The notes below the pieces were generated by a model. The model was not told the DNA's origin and ran no database searches. It saw only the letters and a program-made list of their open reading frames with translations. Below are positions 44,507-54,395 of a DNA stretch of 64,000 bases, piece by piece. Origin of the DNA: Duganella sacchari (GTDB lineage: Bacteria > Pseudomonadota > Gammaproteobacteria > Burkholderiales > Burkholderiaceae_D). The position numbers and the translations under genes were made by a program. Position 1 is the first letter of the stretch. Each line of letters begins with the position of its first letter. Location of the stretch: positions 62,001-126,000 of the forward strand of contig NZ_FRCX01000014.1 in NCBI RefSeq assembly GCF_900143065.1, given 5' to 3'.

Positions 44507-46213
44507 ATGAAATGGTTTTACGATCTGAAAATAGCCACAAAACTGATCGTGTCGTTTGGTGCCGTGCTGTTGTTGACGCTGGTGCTCGGCCTCAGCAACA
44601 TCTTCTCGATGAACCACGTCAACCAGGCCTCCAACGACCTGGCGGAAAACTGGATGCCCAGTGTGCGCGCGGTGATGCAGTTGCGCATCGACCTGGGCGA
44701 GCTGCGGCGCTGGGAACTGTCCCACATGCTCAACGACAAACCTGAACAGGTGAGCATGTATGAGAAGCGGCTCGAGGAATCGATCGCCACCATCAAACAG
44801 CACCGGCAGGACTACGAAAAACTCATCTCCAGCCCGGAAGAAAAAGCCACTGCCACGGAATTCGACAGCAACCTGGCGGCCTTCCTGATTGACCACGACA
44901 AAATGATCGCCCTGTCGCGCGACGGCAAAAAGCTGGAAGCGCGCGAGCTGGCGGCCAGTACCTCGGCCAAGTCGCTGGGACTGCTGACCGATAACGTCAA
45001 CAAGCTGGTCAAGATTAATGTCGATGGCGGTGACAAGGCCAGCGACGACGCCACCGCTACGTTTCAGAATGCACGCATGACTTCCATCGTGCTGCTGGCG
45101 GCGAATATCGGCATTGGCATGGTGCTGGCGCTGTGGGTCGCGCGCATCGTCTCGGCGCCGTTGCAACAGGCGGTGTCGCTGGCGCGCGATGTGGCGGGCG
45201 GCGACCTGACCCGCTCCATCGATGTGACGAGTGCCTGCGAAACCGGGCAACTGATGCAAGCGCTCAAGGACATGACCGGTAATCTGCAAACCCTGGTCAG
45301 CCAGGTGCGCCATGGCACGGATACGATTGCGACGGCCTCGTCGGAAATCGCCAGCGGCAACCAGGACCTGTCCTCGCGCACCGAGGAGCAGGCCAGCTCG
45401 CTGGAAGAAACTGCCTCGTCCATGGAAGAGCTGACCAGCACCGTCAAACAGAACGCCGACAACGCGCGGCAGGCCAACCAGCTGGCGCAGTCGGCTTCGG
45501 GCATCGCACTCAAGGGCGGCGATGTGGTGGGGCAGGTGGTGGGCACCATGGCCTCGATCAATGAATCCTCGCGCAAGATTGTCGACATCATTTCGGTGAT
45601 TGACGGCATTGCGTTCCAGACCAATATCCTGGCGCTCAACGCGGCGGTGGAAGCGGCGCGCGCAGGTGAGCAGGGCCGCGGCTTTGCGGTGGTGGCCAGC
45701 GAGGTGCGCAACCTGGCGCACCGTTCGGCCGCAGCCGCCAAGGACATCAAGCTGCTGATCAGTGATTCGGTGGAAAAGGTGGAAGCCGGGTCAGCGCTGG
45801 TCAACCAGGCCGGCGAGACCATGAGCGAGATCGTCACCAGCATCACGCGCGTGACCGACATCATGAGCGAGATCACCTCGGCCAGCGTGGAGCAGAGCGC
45901 CGGCATCGAGCAGGTCAACACCGCCATCGTGCAGATGGACCAGGTGACGCAGCAGAATGCGGCGCTGGTGGAGGAAGCAGCGGCAGCGGCGGAATCCATG
46001 CAGGAGCAGGCCGCGCGCCTGAGCGAAGTGGTCAGCGTGTTCAAGCTGCTGGCCTCGCAGACACCGCCGCCACGTGCGGCCGCGCCGCTCAAGCGCTCGG
46101 TGCCCGCAGCCGTGGTGGCCAGCGTCAAGGCGCCTGCGGTGGCGGCGCCCAAACCGGCCATCAAAAAGCCCGTCAAGGAAGTGGTGGGCGGCGATGAGTG
46201 GGAAGCGTTTTAA
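44507..46213 (+). CDS. methyl-accepting chemotaxis protein with CheR/CheB tether
   Basis: This 568-residue chemoreceptor has two membrane helices (about 11-31 and 190-210) around a four-helix-bundle periplasmic sensor, then HAMP and the signalling hairpin ([20 protein letters not shown], tip near [17 protein letters not shown]). After a linker rich in proline and alanine the last residues are DEWEAF, matching the NWETF-type pentapeptide that binds CheR and CheB. It is thus a high-abundance-type receptor. GGAG lies before the ATG. The ligand is unknown. Confidence 0.93.
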   Translation: MKWFYDLKIATKLIVSFGAVLLLTLVLGLSNIFSMNHVNQASNDLAENWMPSVRAVMQLRIDLGELRRWELSHMLNDKPEQVSMYEKRLEESIATIKQHRQDYEKLISSPEEKATATEFDSNLAAFLIDHDKMIALSRDGKKLEARELAASTSAKSLGLLTDNVNKLVKINVDGGDKASDDATATFQNARMTSIVLLAANIGIGMVLALWVARIVSAPLQQAVSLARDVAGGDLTRSIDVTSACETGQLMQALKDMTGNLQTLVSQVRHGTDTIATASSEIASGNQDLSSRTEEQASSLEETASSMEELTSTVKQNADNARQANQLAQSASGIALKGGDVVGQVVGTMASINESSRKIVDIISVIDGIAFQTNILALNAAVEAARAGEQGRGFAVVASEVRNLAHRSAAAAKDIKLLISDSVEKVEAGSALVNQAGETMSEIVTSITRVTDIMSEITSASVEQSAGIEQVNTAIVQMDQVTQQNAALVEEAAAAAESMQEQAARLSEVVSVFKLLASQTPPPRAAAPLKRSVPAAVVASVKAPAVAAPKPAIKKPVKEVVGGDEWEAF

Positions 46214-46253
46214 CACCAGCGGCATTTGCGCAACCCGCACACCGCTGCGGCCA

Positions 46254-46280
46254 GGGTCTGACCCCGTCGGGGTCAGACCC
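46254..46280. repeat. GGGTCTGACCCC palindrome, REP-like or terminator
   Basis: GGGTCTGACCCC and its reverse complement flank a 3-base loop, followed by TTTCGTTTT on the plus strand. It lies between convergent genes and includes the stop codon of the minus-strand small gene. The motif GGGTCAGACC resembles the outer ends of the inverted repeat at 13741. Confidence 0.7.
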
Positions 46281-46455
46281 TTTCGTTTTGGGGGATGTCG
46301 GGGTGGCGTTGCTGCCACGCCTTGAGGTCTTCGCGGTATTTGTCCAGCGCTTCCTGGTACAGGTCTTCCACGCAGTAGGTGCAGCCGCTGTGGCAGCAGT
46401 CGCCCGGGGCGGGCGATACCGGTGGTTCAGGTTTCGGGTCGTTCTGATCGTTCAT
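46273..46455 (-). CDS. oxidoreductase-like domain protein (60 aa)
   Basis: The short protein carries GDCCHSGCTYCVEDLYQEAL followed by YREDLKAW, the CC-x2-GC-x2-C pattern of the 'oxidoreductase-like' N-terminal domain family, which is also found on its own in betaproteobacteria. The four cysteines probably bind zinc or a cofactor. It starts 8 bp after the end of the large sensor gene, and its stop codon lies in the palindrome. Confidence 0.8.
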   Translation of the reverse strand: MNDQNDPKPEPPVSPAPGDCCHSGCTYCVEDLYQEALDKYREDLKAWQQRHPDIPQNERV

Positions 46456-46463
46456 TACTTTAC

Positions 46464-49400
46464 TCACATCGGCGGCATGGCCAATAGCGCCATGTTGCGG
46501 CCTTTTTCTTTTGCACGGTACAGCGCCTGGTCGGCGGCATGCACCAGGTCTTGCGGCGAGGTGTCTTCGGTCGGCACCATGACGGCCACGCCGATACTGA
46601 TGGTCATGATACCGAATGGCGACTGTTCGTGTGGCAATTGCCGGCGTACCAGCTCGGCGCAGATCTCTTCCGCCACGCCAAACGCATCGGTCGCATCGGT
46701 GGCGGCGGCCAGCAGCGCGAACTCTTCGCCGCCGTAGCGCGCCACGATATCGCTGGTGCGGCGGCCGTGGGTGGTGATGAGGTCCGCCACCGTGCGCAAT
46801 ACGGCGTCGCCGGCCAGGTGGCCGTAGTGGTCGTTGTACTTCTTGAAGTAATCGACGTCCAGCATCGACAGCGCCAGCGTCTGGCCGGTGCGCGCGGCGC
46901 GGCGCCATTCGGCTTCCAGCGCCAGGTCGAAGCCACGGCGGTTGCTGACGCCGGTCAGGCCATCGGTGGTGCTCAGCGCGGCCAGCTTGCGGTTGGATTC
47001 TTCCAGTTCGGCGGTGCGCGCGGCCACCGTTTGTTCCAGCTCGGTCTGGTGGCGTGTCAGGCGGTTGATGCGGGTCTTATACGCCAGCACCAGCGTGCCG
47101 ACCACCAGCGCGGCAAAGCCGGAACGGAACCACCAGCGCTGCCAGAACGGCGGCGTGATGGTGATGTCGAGCGTGGCCGGCTCTTCGTTCCACACGCCCA
47201 GGTGGTTGGCGGCCTTGACGCGGAACACATACTTGCCTGGGTTCAGATTGGTATAGCTGGCCGTGCGGTGCGCGGCGTCGGTTTCCACCCAGTCGCGGTC
47301 AAAGCCTTGCAACTGGTAGGAATAGCGGTTGCCCGATGGTTCGGTGTAGTGCAGCGCGGCGAACTCCAGTGCAAACACTGAAGCCTGCGAGGACAAGGTC
47401 AGCGCGGTGGGCGCCGTCACCGGGCCTTCCGCCTTGACGTTCTCGGCCGGCTGGCCGTTTTGCAGCGAGTGGTTGAACACGGTGATGTCGGTAATGGCCA
47501 CTTGCGGCGGCACCGAGCTGGTCTTCACCTTGCCCGGCACCACGGCGGTCATGCCGTGCACGCCGCCAAAGTACAAGGTGCCGTCGGCGCCAAACGCGGC
47601 CGAGTTGACGGTAAAGCCTTCGGTCAGGCCGTCGGACGCGGTGAACAGCGTGATCTTGCCGTTGTCGGGATCGAGCCGGTACAGGCCGGCGATGGTGCTG
47701 CACCAGATCTTGCCGTCGTTGTCGTGCTCGATCGACAGGATCTTGGCCGCGCGCATACCCACCGCATAGGATTTGAAACTGATGCTGCCATTGGGCTTGA
47801 ACACCACCAGGTCCAGGCCCTTGCTGGTGCCGACCCAGATGCGGCCCTGCGCGTCCTCATGCAGGCTGGCGATGTTGTCGTCGCTGAGGCTGCTGGTGTC
47901 CTTGGCCGAATGGCGGAAGTGGCGGAACTTGCCGCTGGCCTGGTCCAGCAGGTCGAGGCCGCCGCCATTCCATTCCGAGCCGGCCCACACGCGGCCCTGG
48001 CGGTCTTCCAGTACGGCCGAGGTGCCGTTGACGCTGCGCGAATGCGGGTCTTGCGGATCGCTGTAGTAAATCTTGCGGGCGTCGGTCTTGATCTCGTAAC
48101 GGATCAGGCTGTTACCGGTGGCCAGCCACAGTACGCCGCCCGCGCCTGGCGCAATGGCGTTGATGTAGTCGCTCGCGGTATTGCCGAAGTGGATCGCCTG
48201 GAACGGGCTGTCCGGCGTGTCGAGACGGTTCAGGCCGTTGGAGGTGCCCAGCCACAGCGGGCCTTTGCCGTCGTCATCCTGGTACATGCTGTAGACGATG
48301 GAATGCGACAGCTTGCCGGGCGTCTTGTCGTCGGCGCGGTAGCTGCGCACCACGGTGCTGGTGGCCGGATCGTACAAGCTCATGCCGACGTTACCGCCGA
48401 GCCAGATCTTGCCGCCCGGCGCCCGGGCCAGACTCAGCAGCGCATTGCTGGCGGGCGCCGAGCGGCTGTCGATGCGGAACGGCACGTGGCGCGTAAAGCC
48501 TTCGCTGCTCAGGTTGGCCAGCGAGATGCCGTCGGTGAACGAGGCGATCCACAGCATGCCGCCGCGGTCCTGCATCACCGCGCGCAGATTGTCGCCGGGC
48601 AGGCTGTAGGGATCGTCGGCCGCGTGCACGAACTGGTCGAACTCGTCGTTGGACTCGTTCCAGCGCAACAGGCCGGCCGACAGCGTGGTGGCCCACAGCA
48701 CGCCCTTGTTGTCGATGCCGAAGTTGGTGATGCGGCTGTACGGCGAGGTGATTGCCTTGCGCGTATCCCAGTCGTTCTTGCCGTCCCAGCGGATGATGCC
48801 GGACTCGGTGCCGATCCACAGTGCGCCATGGTTGTCGAACTGCAGCGCCCGCACGATGTTGACGCGCGCATCCGGCTTGGCGGCAGGATCGACCTGGTGA
48901 TGCTTGAACACCTTGGTACCTGGCGCCAGGTAGTCCATGCCGCCGGGCCAGGTGCCGATCCACAGGCCGCCCTTGGCGTCCAGCGCCAGCGCATTCAGGT
49001 CGTTGCTGGCCAGGCTGTCCGGATTATTGTCGTCATGGGCGTAAATGGCATCGAACTTGCCCGTATTCGGGTCGAAATGCTGCAAACCGCCCCAGGTGCC
49101 GATCCACAGGCCGTCCTTGCCGTCGGCAATGATGTTCTTGACGATGCGGTGGTTCTTGGGCGCCTTGTCGCCGGCGGCAAAGGTGGTGAAGTTGTTGGTT
49201 TCGGGATTGAAACGCGCCAGACCGTTTTGCGTGGCGGCCCAGATCCGGCCCTGCTTGTCTTCGAAAATCGACGACACGCGGTCGTGCGGCAGGCTGGCCG
49301 GGTCGCCCGGGTTATTGATGTATTTAACCGCCTGATAGCCGTTGTAACGATACAAACCGTTGGTATGCGTGCCGACCCAGATAAAGCCCTTTTTATCTTG

Positions 49401-49562
49401 CAATAGCGATAACATTGACGGTTCGTCCCCGCCCAGCGGCCCCAGCTTTTTAAAGCGCAAGGAGGGGGCCGGTGCGGCGTGGGCCTGGCTCAGTAACAGC
49501 AGTTGGGCGAGCAATAAGCAGAGGGAAATGACGCGGCGCAGGGCCGATAGGGGGGCTTGCAT
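46464..49562 (-). CDS. Reg_prop beta-propeller sensor with C-terminal diguanylate cyclase
   Basis: The 1032-residue protein has a signal peptide or first helix (ALRRVISLCLLLAQLLLLSQ), two seven-bladed propellers of Reg_prop repeats (such as KKGFIWVGTHTNGLYRYNGY and DKQGRIWAATQNGLARF), a Y_Y_Y domain, one membrane helix (SGFAALVVGTLVLAY), a coiled coil, and a GGDEF domain with RYGGEEF. RTSD five residues upstream fits the inhibitory site. A periplasmic signal is therefore likely converted to c-di-GMP. The start at 49562 is preferred because a -10 element lies inside the longer reading. Confidence 0.9.
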   Translation of the reverse strand: MQAPLSALRRVISLCLLLAQLLLLSQAHAAPAPSLRFKKLGPLGGDEPSMLSLLQDKKGFIWVGTHTNGLYRYNGYQAVKYINNPGDPASLPHDRVSSIFEDKQGRIWAATQNGLARFNPETNNFTTFAAGDKAPKNHRIVKNIIADGKDGLWIGTWGGLQHFDPNTGKFDAIYAHDDNNPDSLASNDLNALALDAKGGLWIGTWPGGMDYLAPGTKVFKHHQVDPAAKPDARVNIVRALQFDNHGALWIGTESGIIRWDGKNDWDTRKAITSPYSRITNFGIDNKGVLWATTLSAGLLRWNESNDEFDQFVHAADDPYSLPGDNLRAVMQDRGGMLWIASFTDGISLANLSSEGFTRHVPFRIDSRSAPASNALLSLARAPGGKIWLGGNVGMSLYDPATSTVVRSYRADDKTPGKLSHSIVYSMYQDDDGKGPLWLGTSNGLNRLDTPDSPFQAIHFGNTASDYINAIAPGAGGVLWLATGNSLIRYEIKTDARKIYYSDPQDPHSRSVNGTSAVLEDRQGRVWAGSEWNGGGLDLLDQASGKFRHFRHSAKDTSSLSDDNIASLHEDAQGRIWVGTSKGLDLVVFKPNGSISFKSYAVGMRAAKILSIEHDNDGKIWCSTIAGLYRLDPDNGKITLFTASDGLTEGFTVNSAAFGADGTLYFGGVHGMTAVVPGKVKTSSVPPQVAITDITVFNHSLQNGQPAENVKAEGPVTAPTALTLSSQASVFALEFAALHYTEPSGNRYSYQLQGFDRDWVETDAAHRTASYTNLNPGKYVFRVKAANHLGVWNEEPATLDITITPPFWQRWWFRSGFAALVVGTLVLAYKTRINRLTRHQTELEQTVAARTAELEESNRKLAALSTTDGLTGVSNRRGFDLALEAEWRRAARTGQTLALSMLDVDYFKKYNDHYGHLAGDAVLRTVADLITTHGRRTSDIVARYGGEEFALLAAATDATDAFGVAEEICAELVRRQLPHEQSPFGIMTISIGVAVMVPTEDTSPQDLVHAADQALYRAKEKGRNMALLAMPPM

Positions 49563-49602
49563 GGGGGGGCGGAAGTTAACCTGGTTTCTGATCAGGAAGG
49601 GT

Positions 49603-49608
49603 ATTATA
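49603..49608 (-). promoter_or_regulatory. -10 element for the Reg_prop sensor gene
   Basis: TATAAT on the minus strand, preceded by ATG, lies 41 bp upstream of the ATG at 49562. It would fall just after an alternative start at 49616, so it helps choose the start. No clear -35 box is visible. Confidence 0.45.
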
Positions 49609-49710
49609 CATGCCATTGATGCAATGGTTTCGTGATAAAAGCTGCTGGTTTTTAGCGCAGTTGCCAGAAATTAGGGTATAGTTTACGGCGCTTCACCATC
49701 CGCCCACATT

Positions 49711-51189
49711 ATGTCCGATACCGAGATCACCATCCCTTCCGCCCCCGAGCAGGCCGCCGCCGCCCCAGCCCCAGTCCGTTTTGCCGACTTCGGCCTGTCG
49801 CCGGATATCCAGCGCGCACTGGACGAGCAGGGCTATGAGCATCCCACGCCGATCCAGGCGCAAGCCATCCCGGTATTGCTGCAAGGCCGTGACGTCATGG
49901 GCGCCGCCCAGACCGGTACCGGCAAGACCGCCAGCTTCTCGCTGCCGATCATCCAGATGCTGCTGGCGCACGCCAATACCAGCACCTCGCCGGCGCGTCA
50001 CCCGGTGCGCGCGCTGATCCTGGCGCCAACCCGCGAACTGGCCGTGCAGGTGGCAGAGAACGTCAAGGCCTACGCCAAACATACGGCAGTGCGTTCGACC
50101 GTGGTGTTCGGCGGCATGGACATGAAGCCGCAGACCGCCATCCTCAAGGGCGGCGTGGAAATCGTCATCGCCACCCCGGGCCGTCTGCTGGACCATATCG
50201 AACAAAAGAACATCAGCCTGAGCCAGGTGCAGATGCTGGTCATGGACGAAGCTGACCGCATGCTGGACATGGGCTTCCTGCCGGATCTGCAGCGCATCAT
50301 CAACCTGCTGCCGAAGCAGCGCCAGAACCTGATGTTCTCGGCCACGTTCTCGCCTGAGATCAAGAAGCTGGCCAATACCTTCCTGAGCAACCCGATCACG
50401 ATCGAGGTGGCGCGCAGCAACCAGACTGCCGACAAAGTCACGCAGGTGGTCTACAAGATCGCCGAGAACCAGAAGCACGCGCTGACCGCGCACCTGCTGC
50501 GCCAGCGCGAGCTGAAGCAGGTCATCATCTTCTCCAATACCAAGATCGGCGCCTCGCGCCTGGCGCGCGAGCTGGAACGTGAAGGCATGAAGGCGGTTGC
50601 CATCCACGGCGACAAGACCCAGCAGGAACGCATGGCCGCGCTGGACGCGTTCAAGAAAAACGAGATCGACATTCTGGTCGCCACCGACGTTGCGGCCCGC
50701 GGCCTCGACATCTCCGACCTGCCGTGCGTGATCAACTACGACCTGCCGTACAACGCCGAAGACTATGTGCACCGTATTGGCCGTACCGGCCGCGCGGGCG
50801 CCTCGGGCGACGCAATTTCGATTTATTCGGACAAGGACGAGCGCCTGCTGGTCGACATTGAAAAGCTCATCAAGCAAACCATCAAGCGCGCCGAGCCGGA
50901 AGGTTTCGTGCCGGGCGGCTTTGCCGACGAGCGCGGTGAACGCCGTCCACGCCGCAGCGAAGACCTGGGCCGTGGCCCGGCAGGCCGCTCGGCCGACCGC
51001 GCGCCGCGTACCATGGGCGCCGCGCCGCGCCGCGACAAGGTTGATCCATGGTTCCTCAAACCCTACGAACCAGCCAAGGCCGCCGCGCCGGTGGCTGCCG
51101 CGCCAGCCGGTGGCAGCGCCATCACCAAGGCCAAGCCTAAGCTGGCCTTCCTGCTGGGCGGTGCGCCCAAGCAGCCGACGCAGCAGTAA
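49711..51189 (+). CDS. rhlE: DEAD-box RNA helicase RhlE
   Basis: This 492-residue helicase remodels RNA structure in ribosome assembly and decay. Motifs in order: Q-motif FADFGLSPDIQRAL, Walker A AQTGTGKTASF, PTRELAVQV, VMDEADRML (DEAD), SATFS, VIIFSNTKIGASRL and HRIGRTGRAG. The C-terminal 100 residues are basic and rich in arginine, alanine and proline, ending with a KAKPKLAFLLGG-like tail. The gene is monocistronic and followed by a bidirectional terminator. Confidence 0.94.
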   Translation: MSDTEITIPSAPEQAAAAPAPVRFADFGLSPDIQRALDEQGYEHPTPIQAQAIPVLLQGRDVMGAAQTGTGKTASFSLPIIQMLLAHANTSTSPARHPVRALILAPTRELAVQVAENVKAYAKHTAVRSTVVFGGMDMKPQTAILKGGVEIVIATPGRLLDHIEQKNISLSQVQMLVMDEADRMLDMGFLPDLQRIINLLPKQRQNLMFSATFSPEIKKLANTFLSNPITIEVARSNQTADKVTQVVYKIAENQKHALTAHLLRQRELKQVIIFSNTKIGASRLARELEREGMKAVAIHGDKTQQERMAALDAFKKNEIDILVATDVAARGLDISDLPCVINYDLPYNAEDYVHRIGRTGRAGASGDAISIYSDKDERLLVDIEKLIKQTIKRAEPEGFVPGGFADERGERRPRRSEDLGRGPAGRSADRAPRTMGAAPRRDKVDPWFLKPYEPAKAAAPVAAAPAGGSAITKAKPKLAFLLGGAPKQPTQQ

Positions 51190-51200
51190 CAGCCGTCCAT

Positions 51201-51228
51201 AAAAAAACCGCCTTCCGGCGGTTTTTTT
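51201..51228. terminator. bidirectional terminator between rhlE and rffA
   Basis: AAAAAAACCGCC and GGCGGTTTTTTT form a 12-bp stem with a 4-base loop. The A and T tails let it work in both directions, ending rhlE and the polysaccharide operon. Confidence 0.92.
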
Positions 51229-51231
51229 ACG

Positions 51232-52359
51232 TTACAGCGCTTCGCGCAGCGCGCGGATCACGCGCTCCTGTTCCTCTTCCAGTCCCACCCACAGCGGCAG
51301 GCGCAGCAGGTTGTCGGACTGCTGGTTGGTGTGCTGCATGTCGCCGTGGTGGCGGCTGTTCTTGACGCCGTAGGGCGCGCTGTGCAGCGGCACATAGTGG
51401 AACACGCAGCTGACGCCCTGGCTCTTCATATTGGCCAGCACCCTGGTGCGCTGCTCCAGCGAGTCGAGCAGGATGTAGTACATATGGGCGTTGTGGGTGC
51501 AGCCTTCGGGCACCACGGGACGGCGCAGGCGGCCTTGCGCTTCCAGCGGCGCCAGCGCTTCGTGGTACTTGTCCCACAGCGCCAGCCGGCGCGCGGTGAT
51601 GCTGTCGGCTTCTTCCATCTGGGCCCACAGGAAGGCGGCAATCACTTCGCCCGGCAGGTAGGACGAGCCGATATCGACCCAGGTGTATTTGTCCACCTGG
51701 CCACGGAAGAACTGGCTGCGGTTGGTGCCTTTTTCGCGGATGATTTCCGCGCGCTCGGCCAGTTGCGGATCGCTGACCAGCAGCGCGCCGCCTTCGCCGG
51801 CAATGATGTTCTTGGTTTCGTGGAAGGAATAGGCGCCCATGTGGCCGATGGTGCCCAGCGGCTTGCCCTTGTAGGTTGACATGATGCCCTGGGCCGCGTC
51901 TTCGATCACGATCAGATTATGGCGCTGGGCGATGTCCATGATGGTGTCCATCTCGCAGGCCACGCCGGCGTAGTGCACCGGCGCGATGACCTTGGTGCGC
52001 GGCGTAATCGCGGCCTCGATCTTGGTCTCGTCGATGTTCAGCGTGTCGGGACGGATGTCGACAAACACCGGCACCGCGCCGCGCATCACAAACGCGTTGG
52101 CGGTCGAGACAAAGGTGTAGGACGGCATGATGACTTCATCGCCGGGCTGCAGGTCGGCCAGCAGCGCCGCCATTTCCAGCGCCGCCGTGCACGAGTGGGT
52201 CAGCAGCGCGCGCTTGGCGCCGGTGCGCTGCTCCAGCCAGCCGTGGCACTTCTTGGTGAACTGGCCGTCGCCGGACAGGTGGCCATTGGTGTGGGCCTGG
52301 GCGATGTACCACAGCTCGCGGCCGGTCATGAAGGGTTTGTTGAACGGGATCGGGTTCAT
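51232..52359 (-). CDS. rffA: dTDP-4-amino-4,6-dideoxygalactose transaminase
   Basis: This 375-residue PLP enzyme resembles E. coli RffA/WecE over its whole length: PGDEVIMPSYTFVSTANAFV, VHYAGVACEMDTIM, IEDAAQGIMSTYKGKPLG and FRGQVDKYTWVDIGSSYL are near-identical by eye. The Schiff-base lysine lies in SFHETKNI. It converts dTDP-4-keto-6-deoxyglucose to dTDP-Fuc4N. It is the last gene of the five-gene operon that starts at 56449, and its neighbour upstream is a WecD-like acetyltransferase. Confidence 0.92.
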   Translation of the reverse strand: MNPIPFNKPFMTGRELWYIAQAHTNGHLSGDGQFTKKCHGWLEQRTGAKRALLTHSCTAALEMAALLADLQPGDEVIMPSYTFVSTANAFVMRGAVPVFVDIRPDTLNIDETKIEAAITPRTKVIAPVHYAGVACEMDTIMDIAQRHNLIVIEDAAQGIMSTYKGKPLGTIGHMGAYSFHETKNIIAGEGGALLVSDPQLAERAEIIREKGTNRSQFFRGQVDKYTWVDIGSSYLPGEVIAAFLWAQMEEADSITARRLALWDKYHEALAPLEAQGRLRRPVVPEGCTHNAHMYYILLDSLEQRTRVLANMKSQGVSCVFHYVPLHSAPYGVKNSRHHGDMQHTNQQSDNLLRLPLWVGLEEEQERVIRALREAL

Positions 52360-52368
52360 GCTAGCTCC

Positions 52369-52731
52369 TTAGCCTTGGGCCGCAACGACGGTGCCAATGC
52401 AGATTAACGCGACGCCGGCAATGCGGGTCACGGACAGGGGTTCGTTAAACATCCATGCGCTGAGCAGCAGCACGATGACGAAATTCAGTGCCATGAACGG
52501 GTAGGCGTGGCTGAGCTGGAACTTGGTCATGGCGCCCATCCACGAGACCGAGGCCAGGAAGGCGGCGGCAAACGCGGCGATGATCCACGGGTTCAGCAGC
52601 AGCTTGATGAGGAACCACAGCTTGTCGCCGGCATCGGCCGGCAGCGCGCCGGCCTTGGAGACTTGCATTTTGATGGCGAGCTGGCCAAATACGGTCAGCA
52701 CGATGGTCATGACGATGTACAGATAATTCAT
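52369..52731 (-). CDS. small four-helix SMR/EamA-like membrane protein, possible sugar-lipid flippase
   Basis: This 120-residue protein has four helices, with GQLAIKMQVSKAG in helix 1 and LSHAYPFMALNFVIVLLLSA in helix 3, like ArnE/ArnF and other half-size SMR proteins. Those flip undecaprenyl-phosphate-bound aminosugars. Its place between an acetyltransferase and an aminotransferase, and next to an ArnC-like transferase, points to the same job. A drug-export role is less likely here. The gap to the next gene in the operon is 9 bp. Confidence 0.75.
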   Translation of the reverse strand: MNYLYIVMTIVLTVFGQLAIKMQVSKAGALPADAGDKLWFLIKLLLNPWIIAAFAAAFLASVSWMGAMTKFQLSHAYPFMALNFVIVLLLSAWMFNEPLSVTRIAGVALICIGTVVAAQG

Positions 52732-52738
52732 GGGGTGC

Positions 52739-53449
52739 TCACTTGACGATACGGTGGTAGATGTCTTGCGGATGGCGGAACGAGAAGCCCTGCGTGGCAT
52801 ACAGGTTCAGCACCGCCAGATTGCTGGCCGAGATGGAGCTGGTGACGGTGTCGTGGCCGGCGTTGAGCAGTTCGACGATGACCTGGCGCCACCAGTACTT
52901 GGCCAGGCCGCGGCCACGGAACTCGGCCGCCACGGCGTGCAGCACCAGCGCATTGCCGTGGTAGCCGATGAAGCCGGCCAGCTGGTCTTGCGCGTACAGC
53001 GCCACCACCTGGTCCGCTGCCGCCAGCTGGCGCAGCCAGTTGTCGTAGCGCAGCGCGGCGGCGGCCGGATCGACCTGGAAGTCGCGGTGGAAGCGGCCAT
53101 GGGCAAACGCGCCGTGGCAGATGGCCAGCATGGCGTCCAGGTCAAAGTCGCGGCGGATGCTGACGATCTTGGCCGCCACCGACATATTGTGGCCGTCCAG
53201 CGGTTTCAGCGCGCGCAGCTGCTCGCGCGTGGCCACGGTTTCCAGCAGCGTGTCGGCGTAGTAAAAGCCATGCTGATGCAGCAGGCCCTTGTCGGCCAGC
53301 GGGTCGAGCTTGACGGTCTGGTGGCCGGCCACCGCGTCTGCTGCAGCCAGCGCCGCTGCCGAGTATTCAGTGAGTTCCCAGGCCGGATAGCCCAGCGCCG
53401 CCACATCCCATGGCGCACTTTTCAGGAACGGGGAAACGGCGTCAGTCAT
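52739..53449 (-). CDS. GNAT acetyltransferase, WecD/RffC-like
   Basis: The 236-residue protein has a variable N-terminal domain and a C-terminal GNAT fold: GRFHRDFQVDPAAAALRYDN fits the WecD pattern, and AVAAEFRGRGLAKYWWRQVI holds the acetyl-CoA loop (RGRGLA). In E. coli, WecD N-acetylates dTDP-Fuc4N, the product of the RffA reaction encoded in the same operon. The start overlaps the preceding GT2 gene by 8 bp. Confidence 0.75.
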   Translation of the reverse strand: MTDAVSPFLKSAPWDVAALGYPAWELTEYSAAALAAADAVAGHQTVKLDPLADKGLLHQHGFYYADTLLETVATREQLRALKPLDGHNMSVAAKIVSIRRDFDLDAMLAICHGAFAHGRFHRDFQVDPAAAALRYDNWLRQLAAADQVVALYAQDQLAGFIGYHGNALVLHAVAAEFRGRGLAKYWWRQVIVELLNAGHDTVTSSISASNLAVLNLYATQGFSFRHPQDIYHRIVK

Positions 53450-54395
53450 CGGGCATCTCCGCAGCGTTGGGGGTCATGCGGCGCACGATGTACAGCGGCC
53501 GCTTCTTGGTTTCGTCAAAGGCCTTGCCCAGGTACACGCCCATGATGCCGAGGATGCCGATAATCAGGCCGCCAATGAAGTACAGCGAGACGATCAGGCT
53601 CGACCAGCCGGCAATCGGCGAGCGCTGGATGATCGAGGAAACCAGCAGGTACAGGCCAAACGCCAGCGACACGGCGGCCATGCTCATGCCCAGCCGCGCA
53701 GCCATGCGCAGTGGCTTGTCGGAGTAGGCGATGATGGTATCGGCCGCCAGTTTCCACAGCTTGGCAAAGGTGTAGGTGGACTTGCCTTCGGCGCGTTCGG
53801 CGTGCTGCACGCGGATGCCGGTGGTGGGGAACCCCATCCACTGCACGTGACCGCCAAAGAAGCGCAGCTGCTCGCGCATGCGGTTGAAGTTGTTGACCAC
53901 GGCGCGCGACATGATGCGGAAGTTGCCGCTGTCGCCGTCGAAATCGATATCGGCCAGGTAGCTGAAGATGCGGTAGAACAGCCACGAGGTCAGGCGCTTG
54001 AGCGGCGGGTGCTGGCGCTCGCCGCGCAGCGCCAGCACCACGTCGTAGCCTTCCTGGGCCTTGGCGTACAGGCGCGGGATTTCTTCCGGCGCGTCCTGCA
54101 GGTCGCAGTCCATCACCACCACCCAGTCGCCGCGGCACTGGTCCATGCCGGCCGTGATGCCGTAGTGCTGGCCGAAGTTGCGCGAGAACTGCAGGCCCAC
54201 CACGCGCGGGTCGGCTTTGGACAGGCGCTCGATGACGTCCCACGAGCGGTCGCCGCCGCAGTCTTCCACCAGCACGATTTCAAAGTTCGGGCTGATGGTT
54301 TCGATTGCATCGCGCAAGCGCGTGTATAACTCGTCGAGCATTTTCTCGGCCTTGTAGACCGGAACCACGACCGAGATCAGGGGGACTGCTTGCAT
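53442..54395 (-). CDS. family 2 glycosyltransferase, ArnC/GtrB-like, membrane anchored
   Basis: This 317-residue protein has a GT2 domain (VVVPVYKAEKMLDELY, then FSRNFGQHYGITAGMDQCRG and the DxD region VVMDCDLQDAPEEI) followed by two C-terminal membrane helices. This is the layout of ArnC, GtrB and DPM1, which attach a sugar from a nucleotide donor to undecaprenyl phosphate on the cytoplasmic face. The likely substrate is dTDP-Fuc4NAc made by its operon partners. The gene overlaps the next upstream gene by one base. Confidence 0.88.
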   Translation of the reverse strand: MQAVPLISVVVPVYKAEKMLDELYTRLRDAIETISPNFEIVLVEDCGGDRSWDVIERLSKADPRVVGLQFSRNFGQHYGITAGMDQCRGDWVVVMDCDLQDAPEEIPRLYAKAQEGYDVVLALRGERQHPPLKRLTSWLFYRIFSYLADIDFDGDSGNFRIMSRAVVNNFNRMREQLRFFGGHVQWMGFPTTGIRVQHAERAEGKSTYTFAKLWKLAADTIIAYSDKPLRMAARLGMSMAAVSLAFGLYLLVSSIIQRSPIAGWSSLIVSLYFIGGLIIGILGIMGVYLGKAFDETKKRPLYIVRRMTPNAAEMPDD

